A DNA stretch of 64,000 nt from Clostridia bacterium UC5.1-1D2 (GCA_001304855.1 BBZN01000018.1:24670-88669), one strand, 5' to 3'; positions 10,436-22,001 are shown, counted from the first letter of the stretch. Notes: generated by a model from the letters alone, not told the origin. Made by a program: numbers and translations.

Positions 10436-10473
10436 GCACAGGGGCTGTAGGCACAGCCCTTTTGTGCGTTTTT
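10436..10473 (+). terminator. Terminator after acpP
   Basis: The stem is GCACAGGGGCTG with CAGCCCTTTTGTGC, containing a small internal asymmetry, and is followed by GTTTTT. It starts six bases after the acpP stop. Confidence 0.85.
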
Positions 10474-10599
10474 ATTCAGTTTTTTATAACAAGAAAATCA
10501 GGGCATAAAAGGCAAAAAGGGCCTGCTAAGGGCCGGCGGCATGTACCGCGCCCGGCGGCTGGAGGATAACCGCTGCGTGCCCATAACAAGGAGGACAGC

Positions 10600-11322
10600 A
10601 TGAACAGTCATTTGAAGGAATTGGAAGAAAGGATCCGGTATCAGTTTGAGAATCACAACCTTTTCGTCCAGGCTCTGACCCACAGCTCCTATGCCAATGA
10701 ACACCGTCTTGACCACAGCCGGTGCAATGAGCGTTTGGAATTTCTGGGAGACGCGGTTTTGGAGATTGTGACCAGCGATTTTCTGTTTCACAAGTATGAT
10801 ACGCTGCCAGAGGGAGATCTGACGAAAATCCGGGCCAGCATTGTGTGTGAGCCTACACTGGCCTATTGCGCGGCAGATCTGAGTCTTGGATCCTATTTGT
10901 ACCTGGGAAAAGGCGAGGACGCCACAGGCGGAAGGAGCAGAAATTCCGTGGTATCGGACGCTATGGAGGCGCTGATCGGCGCAATCTATCTGGACGGTGG
11001 TTTTGCTAATGCAAAAGAGTTTATTCATCAGTTTATCTTAAACGACATCGAACATAAACAGCTCTTTTATGATAGCAAGACTATCTTACAGGAAATGGTT
11101 CAGAGCCGTCAGGCGGAGGCTCTCACCTATGAAATCCTCAAAGAGGAAGGCCCCGACCACAACAAGTCCTTTGAGGTCTGTGCGAAAATCGGCCGGGAGG
11201 AAGTAGGACGGGGCGTGGGGCGCACCAAAAAGGCAGCGGAGCAGGTGGCCGCCTATAATGGTATCCTGAAGCTGAAGGCTGAGGATGAGAACAACCGGAC
11301 AGCAGGTGACGTATGTATTTAA
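10600..11322 (+). CDS. rnc: Ribonuclease III
   Basis: A 240-residue RNase III that cleaves double-stranded RNA during rRNA and mRNA maturation. The catalytic signature [12 protein letters not shown] and the second acidic site [13 protein letters not shown] are present, followed by a C-terminal dsRNA-binding domain (about residues 165-232, with [12 protein letters not shown]). An AAGGAGG lies upstream of the ATG. The last ten bases overlap the smc start; rnc-smc-ftsY is the conserved Firmicutes order. The frame is intact. Confidence 0.96.
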   Translation: MNSHLKELEERIRYQFENHNLFVQALTHSSYANEHRLDHSRCNERLEFLGDAVLEIVTSDFLFHKYDTLPEGDLTKIRASIVCEPTLAYCAADLSLGSYLYLGKGEDATGGRSRNSVVSDAMEALIGAIYLDGGFANAKEFIHQFILNDIEHKQLFYDSKTILQEMVQSRQAEALTYEILKEEGPDHNKSFEVCAKIGREEVGRGVGRTKKAAEQVAAYNGILKLKAEDENNRTAGDVCI

Positions 11323-14300
11323 AAAGTATTGAGATTCAAGGGTTTAAATCATTTGCCAACAAGATAGTATTTGAATTCCATACGGGAATCACCGGCATTG
11401 TGGGACCCAACGGCAGCGGAAAAAGCAATGTTGCAGACGCGGTGCGCTGGGTTCTGGGCGAGCAGAGAATCAAGCAGCTCCGGGGCGCAGCATGCAGGAT
11501 GTTATCTTTGCAGGTACGGAGATGAGAAAGCCCCAGGGGTTTGCCTATGTGGCAATTACGCTGGACAACAGCGATCACCAGCTGGCAATCGACTACGACC
11601 AGGTAACTGTCTCCAGGCGGCTGTACCGTTCCGGCGAAAGCGAATACATGATCAACGGCAGCATCTGCCGGTTAAAGGACATTAACGAACTGTTCTATGA
11701 TACGGGAATCGGAAAAGAAGGCTACTCCATCATCGGACAGGGACAGATTGATAAAATTTTAAGCGGTAAGCCGGAGGAGCGCAGAGAGCTCTTTGACGAG
11801 GCTGCCGGCATTGTTAAATTTAAGAGAAGAAAGAACATTGCCCAGAAGAAGCTGGAGGACGAGCAGGCTAATCTGGTGCGTGTCGGCGACATACTGAGTG
11901 AATTGGAGAAACAGGTGGGGCCCCTGGAGCGTCAGTCCAGGGCGGCGAGGGAATATCTGCAGCTGAAGGAGGAGCTTAAGACCTGCGACGCCAATCTGTT
12001 CCTCATGGAGACGGAGGGCATTTCCCGCCAGCTGGAGGAGGTATGTAAAAAGAAGGAGCTTCTCTCCGGCGATATGGAGGAGACGAAAGCAGGAGCAGGA
12101 GGCTGTAAAGCCCGGCAGGAGACTCTGGAGACAGAACTGCTGGAGCTGGAGAGCAGAATCAATGAGGACAGGAACGAACTGAACCAGGGAACCGTACTCC
12201 AGGGCAATCTGGAAGGGCGGATCAACGTTCTCAACGAGCAGATACATACAGAGGAGATAAACGAAGAACATCTCAAAAACCGCAGAGGCGTGATCACAGA
12301 GGAACTGAAGAGCCGCAGGGAGCAGCTTCTTTCTTACGATGAAGATTTGGAGGAGGCAGCCGCCCAGGTGAAGGACGCCCTTGAAAGCCAGGAGGAAGCC
12401 CAGGAGCTTTTAAGCGCCCAGGACGAGTTGATTCACCGGCTGGATACGGATATTGAGACAGCGAAGAGCGGAATTATTCAGGCGCTCAACGAGAGGGCCT
12501 CCCTCACTGCCAGACAGCAGCGGTATGAGACGATGCTGGAGCAGGCAAATCTGCGCAGGAGCGAGGTTTCCCAAAAGCTTCTGAAATTTAAAAGCGACGA
12601 ATCGGTCCAGGATGAACTGATCGAAAAGGAAAAGGCAGTCCTTGCGGAGGTCAGGGAAAACCTGGAGGACCGCCAGTTTGAGGCACAGGCTGCAGAGGAC
12701 GGCTTAAATACGGCAGAGCAGGAGGCCAGACGGTTAAACCGCAATCTGAATGATACACAGCAGGAGTATCATATGGCCTACACCAAGCTGGAGTCCCTGA
12801 AGAACCTGGCGGAGCGTTACGACGGATACGGCAACAGCATCCGCAGGGTGATGGAAGTCAGGGACAGAGTCAGGGGGATTCACGGCGTTGTGGCCGACCT
12901 GATAACCACCCGGCAGAAATACGAGACAGCCATTGAAACTGCATTGGGCGGAAGCATTCAGAATATTGTCACGGATTCCGAGGCAACGGCCAAGCAGCTT
13001 ATAGAATACCTGAAAAAGAACAAGTACGGAAGGGCTACGTTTCTGCCGCTCACCAGCATTAACGGCAATCAGAATTTCAGCCGTCCGGAGGCTCTGAAAG
13101 AGAAAGGCGTCCTGGGCCTTGCCAGCGATTTGGTACAGGTAGATCCCCGGTATCAGGGCCTTGCAAAGTATCTGCTGGGCCGCGTGGTAGTGGCCGATAC
13201 CATTGACAATGCCATCGCTCTGGCCAGAAAATATAAGTACGGCCTGCGGATTGTAACTCTGGAAGGAGAGCTTTTAAGCGCCGGAGGTTCCATGACGGGC
13301 GGAGCCTTTAAAAATTCCAGCAATCTGCTGGGCCGCCGCAGGGAAATCGAGGAGCTGGAGGAGAAATGCGGCAAGGCCCTTGTGCTGGTGGAACAGATTC
13401 AGAAGGAACTTTCCCTGCAGGAGGCGTTGGCGGAAGAGAGAAAAGCAGAGCTGGAGCAGCTTAAGGCTGATATTCAGGCTCTGGTTCTGAGGGAAAATAC
13501 CATAGGCATGAACATTTCCCAGCTGGAGGACAAAAAGAAGGAGATCGCCGAGTCCTCAGGGGATTTGGTGCGGGAGCATGGGCAGCTGGAGGAGCAGGTT
13601 AAGGAGATAACGGAGAGCCGGAATAATCTGGATGCAGACACCAAAAGCCTGGAGCTGCGCAATGAACAGGCCGGCCGGGAGATAGAGGAGAACACCTCGC
13701 TTCTGGAGACTGCCAGACAGGTCAGGGAGACTTATGCGGCAGATCTGTCCAAAGCCCGGATGGAGACTGCAAACCTGCGTCAGAAGCAGGACTTTATAAA
13801 GGAAAATGCAGACCGTGTCCGCAGTGAGATAGAGAAGCTCAATGAGGAGTTCGGTTCCCTTGAGGAAGGGACAGGAAGCTCCCAACAGATTATTGAGGGC
13901 AAACTCAGAGAGATAGAAGAACTGAGAGAACAGATAGCAGGCGGGGAGATCCGCATGAAGGAACTGGGAGAGATAATCGCAGGGCAGTTATCCAGAAAAG
14001 AAGAGCTGACAGGCCGCCAGAAGGAGCTTTTTGCCAAAAGGGAGGAGCTGACGGAAAGGCTTTCAGAGCTGGATAAGGATATGTTCCGCGTCCAGGCCCA
14101 GGAGGAGAAGCTGGAGGAACGGCTGGAAAGCTTCACAGCCTACATGTGGGCCGAGTATGAGATGACTTTCTCCACAGCCCAGGAATTAAAACGGGAGGAA
14201 TACCAGTCCCTTCCCCAGGTGAAAAAACAGATAGAGGATTTGAAAAACCGGATAAAAGGGCTGGGAAATATCAATGTAAATGCCATCGAGGATTACAAGG

Positions 14301-14873
14301 AGGTTTCTGAGCGTTATAAGTTCCTGAAAACCCAGTACGAGGATTTGATCCAGGCACAGACCGAGCTGGAGAAGATAATCGGGGAGCTGGATACAGGCAT
14401 GCGCCGTCAGTTCCAGGAGAAATTCGGAGAGATACGGACGGAATTTGACAAGGTGTTTAAGGAGCTTTTCGGCGGAGGCCGGGGGCGCGCTGGAGCTGAT
14501 GGAGGAGGAAGATATTCTGGAGGCGGGCATACAGATTATAGCCCAGCCGCCCGGCAAAAAGCTTCAGAATATGATGCAGCTTTCAGGCGGAGAGAAGGCC
14601 CTTACGGCTATTTCGCTGCTCTTTGCGATACAGAACTTAAAACCTTCCCCCTTCTGCCTTCTGGATGAGATCGAGGCTGCTCTGGATGATTCCAACGTAG
14701 ACCGGTTCGCAGGTTATCTTCACAAGCTGATAAAGAACACCCAGTTTATCGTTATCACCCACAGGCGCGGAACGATGGTTTCGGCAGACCGGCTCTATGG
14801 TATAACCATGCAGGAGAAGGGAGTTTCCACTCTGGTTTCCGTAAATTTAATCGAGGACAGTCTGGATAAATAA
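11313..14873 (+). CDS. smc: Chromosome segregation ATPase SMC (two frameshifts)
   Basis: SMC condenses and segregates chromosomes together with ScpA and ScpB. Walker [10 protein letters not shown] lies near the N-terminus, then a long coiled coil, the hinge (about 12880-13320, with [10 protein letters not shown]), a second coiled coil, and the C-terminal head with LSGGEKAL and Walker [13 protein letters not shown]. Restored length is about 1187 residues, exactly normal. One A is lost near 11490 ([13 protein letters not shown]) and one G is extra near 14475 (FGGGRGALELME). Since smc is near-essential and otherwise perfect, I read the breaks as sequence errors. It overlaps rnc and precedes ftsY. 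Confidence 0.95.
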
Positions 14874-14955
14874 ACCGGAATGTGGTATGCTATGGGCGTT
14901 ACCATGTTATTATCTACGCAACAATGAAATTATATGGCTGATAAGGAGTAATATT

Positions 14956-15902
14956 ATGTCTGAGGGAAAGAAAGGTTTTTTTGGACGGTTGGTAGAAGGG
15001 CTTGCCAAAACCAGAAATAATATTGTGTCGGGAATTGACTCTATTTTCAGCGGTTTTTCCGCAATTGACGATGAGTTTTACGAGGAGATAGAAGAGACGC
15101 TGATTATGGGAGATCTGGGTATCCAGACCACGATGTCCATCGTGGAGGATCTGCGCCAGAAGGTGAAGGAACAGCACATAAAGGAGCCTGAGGAGTGCAA
15201 GGAACTCCTTATTAACAGCATTAAAGCCCAGATGGATCTGGGTGAGAATGCCTACGAGTTTGAACATAAACGTTCCGTTGTGCTGGTTATCGGCGTAAAC
15301 GGGGTTGGCAAAACCACCTCTGTGGGCAAACTGGCCGGCAGCTTAAGGATTCCGGACACAAAGTGATCCTGGCGGCGGCGGATACCTTCCGGGCGGCCGC
15401 AATTGAGCAGCTCACGGAGTGGGCGGGAAGGGCCGGCGTCGATATCATCGCGCAGCAGGAGGGATCCGATCCTGCCGCCGTCATCTATGATGCAGTGGCT
15501 GCCGCCAAGTCCAGAAAAGCGGATGTGCTGATCTGCGATACGGCCGGCCGTCTCCACAATAAGAAAAACCTGATGGAGGAGCTGAAAAAGATTAACCGCA
15601 TTATTGACAAGGAGTATCCTGACGCCTACAGGGAAACCCTGGTTGTCCTGGACGGAACTACAGGCCAGAACGCGCTGGCTCAGGCCCGGCAGTTTATGGA
15701 GGTGGCGGATATAACAGGCATTATCCTCACAAAGCTGGACGGAACGGCCAAGGGCGGCATTGCAGTGGCCATTCAGTCGGAGCTGGGACTTCCTGTGAAG
15801 TATATCGGCATCGGAGAACAAATTGACGATCTGCAGAAGTTCAATGCAGATGACTTTGTCAATGCCTTGTTTAATGTTCATACCGGTGCGGCCCAGTCAT
15901 AA
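14956..15902 (+). CDS. ftsY: Signal recognition particle receptor FtsY (one frameshift)
   Basis: FtsY is the SRP receptor GTPase that brings translating ribosomes to the membrane. It has a helical N domain, then G1 GVNGVGKTTS, DTAGRLHN (G3) and TKLDGTAKGG (G4/closing loop). There is no long acidic A domain, as is usual in Firmicutes. I chose ATG 14956, preceded by AAGGAG. One A is lost near 15350 (GSLKDSGHKVILAAADTF). Restored length is about 315 residues. It follows smc by 82 bases. Confidence 0.95.
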
Positions 15903-15909
15903 TCCGTTC

Positions 15910-15938
15910 TTGAATTTAATGCGGTGACGTGATATAGT
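15910..15938 (+). promoter_or_regulatory. Sigma-A promoter for threonine ammonia-lyase
   Basis: TTGAAT and TATAGT are separated by 17 bases, in the 71-base gap after ftsY. The predicted start of transcription is close to the ribosome site of the next gene. Confidence 0.5.
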
Positions 15939-15973
15939 AAAGAGAAAAGCAATTGAAAGAAGGTTCTGTCAGA

Positions 15974-17205
15974 ATGGAAGAGTTAACGTTGGAGAAGTTT
16001 GAGGAGGCCTCAGAGATCGTCAAAGAGGTCACTCTGGAGACAAAGCTTATATACAGCGAATATTTTTCGGCGCAAACCGGGAATAAGGTGTATTTTAAGC
16101 CTGAGAACATGCAGTATACGGGGGCATACAAGGTGAGGGGGGCTTATTATAAGATCAGCACCCTCAGCGACGGGGAGAAAGCCAAGGGGCTTATTACCGC
16201 CTCCGCCGGAAATCATGCCCAGGGCGTGGCTTACGCCGCCAAACTGGCAGGTGTGAAGGCAACGGTGGTTATGCCTACCACAACCCCTCTCATGAAGGTA
16301 AACCGCACCAAGAATTACGGCGCGGAGGTTGTGCTGGAGGGGGATGTATTCGACGAGGCGTGCGACCACGCCTACAAGCTGGCCGAGGAGCAGGGATTTA
16401 CCTTTGTACATCCCTTTGACGATTTGGATGTGGCCACAGGGCAGGGTTCCATCTCCATGGAGATCATCAAGGAACTGCCTACCGTGGACTACATACTGGT
16501 TCCCATCGGCGGCGGCGGGCTTTGCACAGGCGTTTCCACATTGGCCAAGCTTTTGAACCCCAAGATCAAGGTGATAGGCGTGGAGCCTGCGGGAGCCAAC
16601 TGTATGCAGGAGTCCCTGCGGGCAGGACATGTGGTGACCCTTCCTGATGTGACAACCATCGCAGACGGTACGGCTGTGAAACGTCCGGGAGAGAAACTCT
16701 TCCCTTATATTCAGGAGAATATAGATGATATCATCACCATTGAAGACAGCGAGCTCATTGTAGCCTTTCTGGATATGGTGGAGAATCACAAGATGATCGT
16801 GGAGAATTCAGGACTTCTGACAGTAGCCGCACTGAAGCATCTGAATGTTCAGAAGAAGAAAATTGTGTCTATCTTAAGCGGCGGCAATATGGACGTGATC
16901 ACCATGTCCTCCATTGTACAACACGGCTGATTCAGAGAGACCGGGTATTCACCGTATCCGTTCTGCTTCCGGATAAGCCAGGCGAGCTGGCAAGGGTTTC
17001 CTCCCTGTTAGCCAGGGAGCAGGGCAATATTATTAAGCTGGAGCACAACCAGTTTATAAGTATTAACCGCAATGCGGCTGTAGAACTGCGCATTACCATG
17101 GAGGCCTTTGGAACCGACCATAAAAACCAGATAGTTAGAGCTTTGACAGATGCAGGCTATCGTCCAAAGCTGGTTAAGGTGAAGGGAACTTACAGCGAGG
17201 CTTAA
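15974..17205 (+). CDS. ilvA: Threonine ammonia-lyase with ACT domain (one frameshift)
   Basis: A PLP-dependent threonine ammonia-lyase (threonine to 2-oxobutanoate), of about 410 residues. The PLP lysine lies in GAYKVRGA, the SAGNHAQG loop binds substrate, and GGGGLCTG binds the cofactor phosphate. A C-terminal ACT domain follows a lost G near 16926 (SIVQHGLIQRDRVFTV). Short ACT-containing enzymes of this type may be biosynthetic (ilvA) or catabolic (tdcB-like); no isoleucine genes are adjacent, so the assignment between them is open. The ATG at 15974 has AAGG upstream. Confidence 0.88.
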
Positions 17206-17386
17206 GGAGCTGCGGCATAAATAATCAGGAGAAAAGCCGCAGCGCTGCACAGGGCCGGGCCCTGGGAGAATCAATAGAGTGGGTATATGGGTATCTCATG
17301 CCGCAGTCCGGATCGGGGCTATGGTATGGGATATTTTCCCGTTTAATGTAGATACGGATATGAAACAAAGTGTGGGGGAGAGACAG

Positions 17387-18647
17387 ATGGAGACGGTAAA
17401 GGCTTCAGAGACAAAGGCCGGTCTGACGGCCAACATTCACTATTTTTTTAAGTGGCTGCTGATCTCAGTGATCATCGGAAGCGCGGGCGGGGCGGCAGGT
17501 ACGGTGTTTTCCTATGGAGTGACCTGGGCCACCCAGTTCAGGCTGGAAAACGATTATATGCTTTTTTATCTGCCTGCGGCAGGACTTCTCATTGTATGGA
17601 TGTACAGAACCTTCCACGAGGAGGGAAACCGCGGGACTAACATGGTAATCGACGCCATTTCCTCTGATGAGAAGGTGACGGCTGCCACAGGGCCGCTGAT
17701 TTTTGTGTCCACCATTGTAACGCACCTGGCAGGAGGCTCCACGGGGCGCGAAGGCGCCGCGCTTCAGCTGGGAGGAAGTATCGGCAACTCACTGAGCCAT
17801 GTGATGCGCCTGGATGAGAAGGATAAGAAGATTGCGATTATGTGCGGCATGAGCGCTGTGTTTGCGGCCCTTTTCGGGACGCCGGTGGCTGCAGGCGTAT
17901 TTTCACTGGAGGTAGTGAGTATTGGAGTGCTGTACTATGCGGCCTTGGTGCCATGTATATTTTCTTCCTATATTGGAGTGGGAATTGCCAGAGTGGCGGG
18001 GCTGCCCGGGGAGAGTTTCCCCATCACCTCGGTTCCGCCGGTAACCATCGGTACGGCTGCCCTCATTGTGATACTGGGGATACTCTGCGCGGGAGTCAGC
18101 ATCCTGTTCTGCATAATGCTTCATCACTCGGAGCATGCCTACCGCCGGTTTTTTCCAAACCCTTACATACGGATTCTGGCTGCCAGCGGTATCTTCATTG
18201 CTCTGACGCTTTTGTCAGGAACCAGGGCCTACTGCGGCAGCAGCATGCCCCTTATAGAAGCCAGTGTGGAAGGCTACGGACCGTATGAGGCATTTCTCCT
18301 GAAAATGATCTTTACGGCCGTCACTCTGGGCGCAGGATTTAAGGGAGGGGAGATTGTGCCCACCCTGTGCGTGGGAGCCACCTTCGGCTGTGCAGTGGGA
18401 CGGTTTTTAAACTTCTCCCCCTCCTCTGTGCTGCCTGCGGTATGGCGGCCCTGTTTGCAGGAGTCACCAATTGCCCGATCACCTCCCTGATCATTGCGCT
18501 GGAGCTGTTCGGATATGCGGGAATGGAGTATTTTTCGATTATCATTGCCGTTTCCTTTGCATTATCCGGTTATTATGGGCTCTATGCAAGCCAGAAATTG
18601 TCTACTCCAAGACAAAGACAGAGTTTATTAACCGGAAATCCCATTAG
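17387..18647 (+). CDS. ClC-family chloride channel/transporter (two frameshifts)
   Basis: A polytopic ClC-family chloride channel or proton/chloride exchanger. The selectivity segment GGSTGREGAALQLGGSIG corresponds to the family's GREGP motif, and GAGFKGGEIVP to the GxFxP motif. I chose ATG 17387 because GGGGGAG lies six bases upstream. A C is lost near 18420 (NFSPSLCAACGMAALFAG) and a G near 18600 (SQKLVYSKTKTEF); correcting both places the stop at 18645-18647 and gives about 420 residues. Without the second correction the frame would run 127 bases longer through GC-rich sequence with no family similarity. Confidence 0.88.
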
Positions 18648-18914
18648 AGGCATTTTGCAGGCTTACTGCCCACACCGTTTCCGGCGCAAAGGAAAGGGCG
18701 ATACCGCCTTTCGCGCGCCGGCCCACGGGATATATCTGCATCCTTTCCGCGCTCCGTGGGGATGTGGCCTGTAAGAAGCGCCGCTTCGGTCCCCGGCCCG
18801 GAGAAAAGGATGCTGGAAAAGAATGGGGGGTTGTGTTATACTAAAGTATAAAAGGAACGGCGCCGGGTTTTTACAGCGGATTGCCGTGAAGAGCGGTTCT
18901 GAGGAGGTATCATT

Positions 18915-19483
18915 ATGAGACAGATAAATCGTTTATGGAAAAACCCACGGGCGGTTCTGGGGCTGGCCCTGGTTTTAGCCGCTGTATTTTTGGGCGGGTG
19001 CAGCAGGAACAAGCTGGCAGAGCCTGCAGAGGAGAGCGCTGCTGCAGAGGCCGTTACGGCGGATACTGCTCAAGCGCCCAATCCTATGGCTGAGGTGGAG
19101 GATCCACAGGCCTTTGAAGCCATAGGCGTTCATATGATTGCGCCTGCCAATGGAAAGGATATTAAATATTTCATTATCAGCGGCCAGGTGGCGGAGATGC
19201 AGTTTACCCTGGACGGAACCGCATACTCATGGAGGCTTCCGATACGGCTGAGGACTTTGCCGGGATTTTTGAACGCTTCAAAGAAGAGGTTATTACCGAG
19301 GAGTATGAAGACGGAAGCCACAGGGCGCAGATAGAAATCAAAACCACAGAGAGCGGCGGACGTCTGGCGTCCTGGGCCTGGGGCAGCACAAAATACACCC
19401 TGTATACTTCAGGCGAAGTAACCGATGCGGCTATAAAAGAGACTGCGCTCAAACTGGCCGAGCTCAGTGAGAATGAAAAATAA
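18915..19483 (+). CDS. Lipoprotein of unknown function (one frameshift)
   Basis: A secreted lipoprotein: a positively charged start, a hydrophobic stretch and lipobox FLGGC with the lipidated cysteine at residue 29, then an Ala/Glu-rich linker and a globular domain of about 130 residues. A lost G near 19231 (YSWRASDTAEDFAG) splits it; restored length is about 189 residues. No domain is recognised. GAGGAGG precedes the start, and TATACT at 18837-18842 may be its -10 box. It is followed 15 bases later by a small gene, so the two probably form an operon. The 267 bases upstream hold only GC-rich inverted repeats. Confidence 0.7.
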
Positions 19484-19498
19484 CAGGCGGTAGAGAAA

Positions 19499-19792
19499 AT
19501 GCTGGAATTAAAAGATTTCATGCCTATTAACTTTTTGAAAAAGGAGAAATTCACAGGCAGCCACAGTGGGATGCGTTTCCGTATGGAGAAAGCGGAAGAT
19601 GAGGGCGGGGAGAAAGCAATGCTTAAGGTGACGGTATGGCCGGAACCTTACGGCTACGATGCCACGCCCCAGGATGAAAAGACGGAAATCATGCTGGAAT
19701 TTGATGCGGAGGGTCTTGCAAAAGGGGTGGATTGGATCAATGAACAGTTTGAGAGCCAGCGGCCCAGATGGAAGGCGGTGGGCCGGAACTAG
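19499..19792 (+). CDS. Small hypothetical protein
   Basis: A 97-residue soluble protein, rich in Glu and Lys, with LELKDFMPINFLKKEKFTGSH at the start and aromatic-rich WPEPYGYDATP in the middle. It has no signal peptide and no recognised domain. It lies close behind the lipoprotein, with only a weak ribosome site (AGGCGG). The frame is clean and codon use resembles the neighbours, so I take it as real. The stop codon overlaps the first base of the inverted-repeat element that follows. Confidence 0.6.
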   Translation: MLELKDFMPINFLKKEKFTGSHSGMRFRMEKAEDEGGEKAMLKVTVWPEPYGYDATPQDEKTEIMLEFDAEGLAKGVDWINEQFESQRPRWKAVGRN

Positions 19793-19952
19793 AGCGTGTC
19801 TGAACATTCATTCCCGCCATCTGCACGACCCGTCACGCCCCGGCAGATTTGGCCCTGATTCAGTCGGCGCAGCTGCTGCGCCTCCTTCATGGGGGCCGAA
19901 TCTCCCGCAAGTGCGACGTACAGCTGTCAGAAAACAATGTCCAGACACGCTC
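19792..19952. mobile_element. MITE-like element with terminal inverted repeats
   Basis: A 161-bp GC-rich element bounded by 17-bp inverted repeats (19792-19808, GAGCGTGTCTGAACATT, and 19936-19952) that match at 16 of 17 positions. An internal palindrome GGCGCAGC/GCTGCGCC lies near its middle. It has no coding capacity and lies directly behind a gene. It could be a miniature transposable element or a REP-like RNA structure; no second copy is seen in this window. Confidence 0.5.
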
Positions 19953-20072
19953 CAGGGTCAGAATCCATGGGTATACAGGCATTTAAACAATGACAGCGTC
20001 TTTGCATTTTGCTGAAAATAAGCCTTAATTTATTTGATTTTTATGATTATTTTACAAAATTTTAATTTAATA

Positions 20073-20101
20073 TTGACTTTTAAAATCCAACCCACTATAA
20101 T
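20073..20101 (+). promoter_or_regulatory. Sigma-A promoter for ammonium transporter
   Basis: TTGACT and a perfect TATAAT have the ideal 17-base spacer in a strongly AT-rich region. It lies 169 bases before the amt start, leaving a long leader with two hairpins. Confidence 0.8.
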
Positions 20102-20115
20102 AGCCACATAAAGAA

Positions 20116-20146
20116 AAGCGCTGGTGCTTACAACCGGCGCTTTTTC
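20116..20146 (+). terminator. First leader hairpin/terminator before amt
   Basis: A 10-bp stem AAGCGCTGGT/ACCGGCGCTT with one G-T pair and a 7-base loop, followed by a T-rich tail. It starts only about eight bases after the predicted transcription start, so almost any transcript from this promoter must pass it. Confidence 0.65.
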
Positions 20147-20176
20147 TCTTTTTACGAAGGAAGATAGTACACAATG

Positions 20177-20220
20177 GGGTGTATTGTTCCGCCAGGTACC
20201 GGGCGGCAATACACCCTTTT
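20177..20220 (+). terminator. Second leader hairpin/terminator before amt
   Basis: A long stem of ten plus five base pairs with a two-base bulge (GGGTGTATTG with CAATACACCC, CCGCC with GGCGG), followed by TTTT. Two successive terminator-like hairpins between promoter and gene suggest attenuation. Confidence 0.65.
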
Positions 20221-20269
20221 GTATTTGAATCATCCTCATCAAAAACAAACCTTCAAGGAGGAACAGACT

Positions 20270-21963
20270 ATGGAATTTTCAGCTGTTAACACGATTTGGG
20301 TACTGCTGGGAGCCGCACTGGTATTCTTTATGCAGGCCGGTTTTGCTATGGTAGAAACAGGCTTTACAAGGGCAAAGAACGCAGGCAACATCATCATGAA
20401 AAACCTGATGGACTTTGCCATCGGCACTCCGCTTTTCTGGCTTATAGGATTCGGGCTCATGTTCGGAGGAGCAAGCGTTTACATCGGAGGATTTGACCCC
20501 CTGGTCCGGGGCGATTATTCAGGTGTCCTTCCTGCAGGCGTCCCCCTTCCCGCCTTCCTGATTTTCCAGACTGTATTCTGCGCCACGGCAGCAACCATAG
20601 TGTCAGGCGCCATGGCAGAGCGTACAAAATTTATTTCTTATTGTATCTACAGCGCATGCATCAGTGCAATTGTCTATCCTGTCTCAGGACATTGGATCTG
20701 GGGAGGAGGATGGCTGGCTCAGATGGGGTTCCACGACTTTGCAGGCTCCACGGCAGTTCATATGTGCGGAGGCGTTGCGGCTTTTGTGGGAGCAAAGATT
20801 CTGGGGCCCGTATAGGCAAGTACGGCAAGGACGGTAAGCCTAAGGCGATTCTGGGTCACAGTCTTACACTGGGAGCCTGGGAGTGTTTATCCTGTGGTTC
20901 TGCTGGTTCGGTTTTAACGGCTGCTCCACCGTTGCCATGGACAGCGACCAGGCGGTCTACTCTGCAGGAAATATATTTGTAACCACCAATATGGCGGCAG
21001 CCACCGCTACCCTGACGACTATGATAATCACCTGGATCCGCTACAAAAACCGGATATCTCCATGACCTTGAACGGCTCTCTGGCCGGTCTGGTGGCTATC
21101 ACCGCTGGCTGCGACATGGTCAGCCCTGCAGGCGCTTTCTTTATCGGTTTAATTGCGGCTTTTGTAGTTGTGTTCGGCATTGAATTTATTGACAAAGTAT
21201 GTAAAGTAGACGACCCTGTAGGCGCGGTGGGGGTTCACGGTCTTTGCGGCGCGGCAGGAACCCTGCTGACAGGCGTATTTGCAGTGGACGGAGGCCTTGT
21301 GTATGGCGGCGGATTCACGTTTCTCGGCGTACAGCTCATCGGCGTTGTCTCCGTTATAGCTGGGTGGCAGTGACCATGGTAATTATTTTCAGCGTAATCA
21401 AACAGACCATCGGCCTTCGGGCAAGCGTTGAGGAGGAGACAAAGGGACTTGACGCAACCGAACATAATCTGGCAAGCTCCTATGCAGACTTTATGCCTAT
21501 GGTCTTTATGGGAAGGTCGGACTCTGTGCCTGGGGATACGGATGTATCTGTGGAAAAGGCCGTCACAGTAGAACATTTCCCTGCAGAAAAACCTGCGTCC
21601 ACGGAGGCGAAGCTGACCAAGGTTGTTATGATATTCAATCAGGCGCGTTTTGTGGCTCTGAAGGATGCGCTCACGGAACTGGGCGTAACGGGAATGACCA
21701 TCACTCAGGTCATGGGCTGCGGCACCCAGAAAGGCCATGTGAACTACTACAGGGGCATTAAGGTCGAGGAAGCTGCATTGCTGCCGAAGATTAAGCTGGA
21801 GGTAGTTGTGAGCAAGGTGCCTGTGGCCGCTGTGGTTGACACAGCCAAGAAAGCGCTGTATACCGGAAACATTGGCGACGGCAAGATCTTTGTTTATGAC
21901 GTGGAAAATGTTATCAAGGTGCGCACCGGTGAGCAGGGATTTGACGCGCTGCAAGGTGAGTAA
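20270..21963 (+). CDS. amt: Ammonium transporter fused to GlnK (P-II) domain (four frameshifts)
   Basis: An Amt ammonium channel (about residues 1-420, with [24 protein letters not shown] and VGVHGLCGA) fused to a C-terminal P-II regulatory domain. In GlnK the T-loop blocks the Amt pore when nitrogen is plentiful. Here the loop reads [17 protein letters not shown] and lacks the uridylylated tyrosine found in E. coli GlnB, so control is probably by ATP/ADP/2-oxoglutarate binding. Single bases are lost near 20812, 20878, 21050 and 21360; restoring them gives one continuous protein of about 566 residues. AAGGAGG precedes ATG 20270. A strong terminator follows. Confidence 0.9.
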
Positions 21964-22001
21964 CTGAACAGAAAATGAAGCAGATTCAATAGGAGAAGCG
22001 G

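Noticed and set aside
9154..15902. True pseudogenes of plsX, smc and ftsY
   Set aside because: These are single-copy and essential or nearly so, and each becomes a full-length family member after correcting one or two one-base runs.
17209..17243. Terminator after threonine ammonia-lyase
   Set aside because: There is an 8-bp stem GCTGCGGC/GCCGCAGC, but the loop is long and no T run follows.
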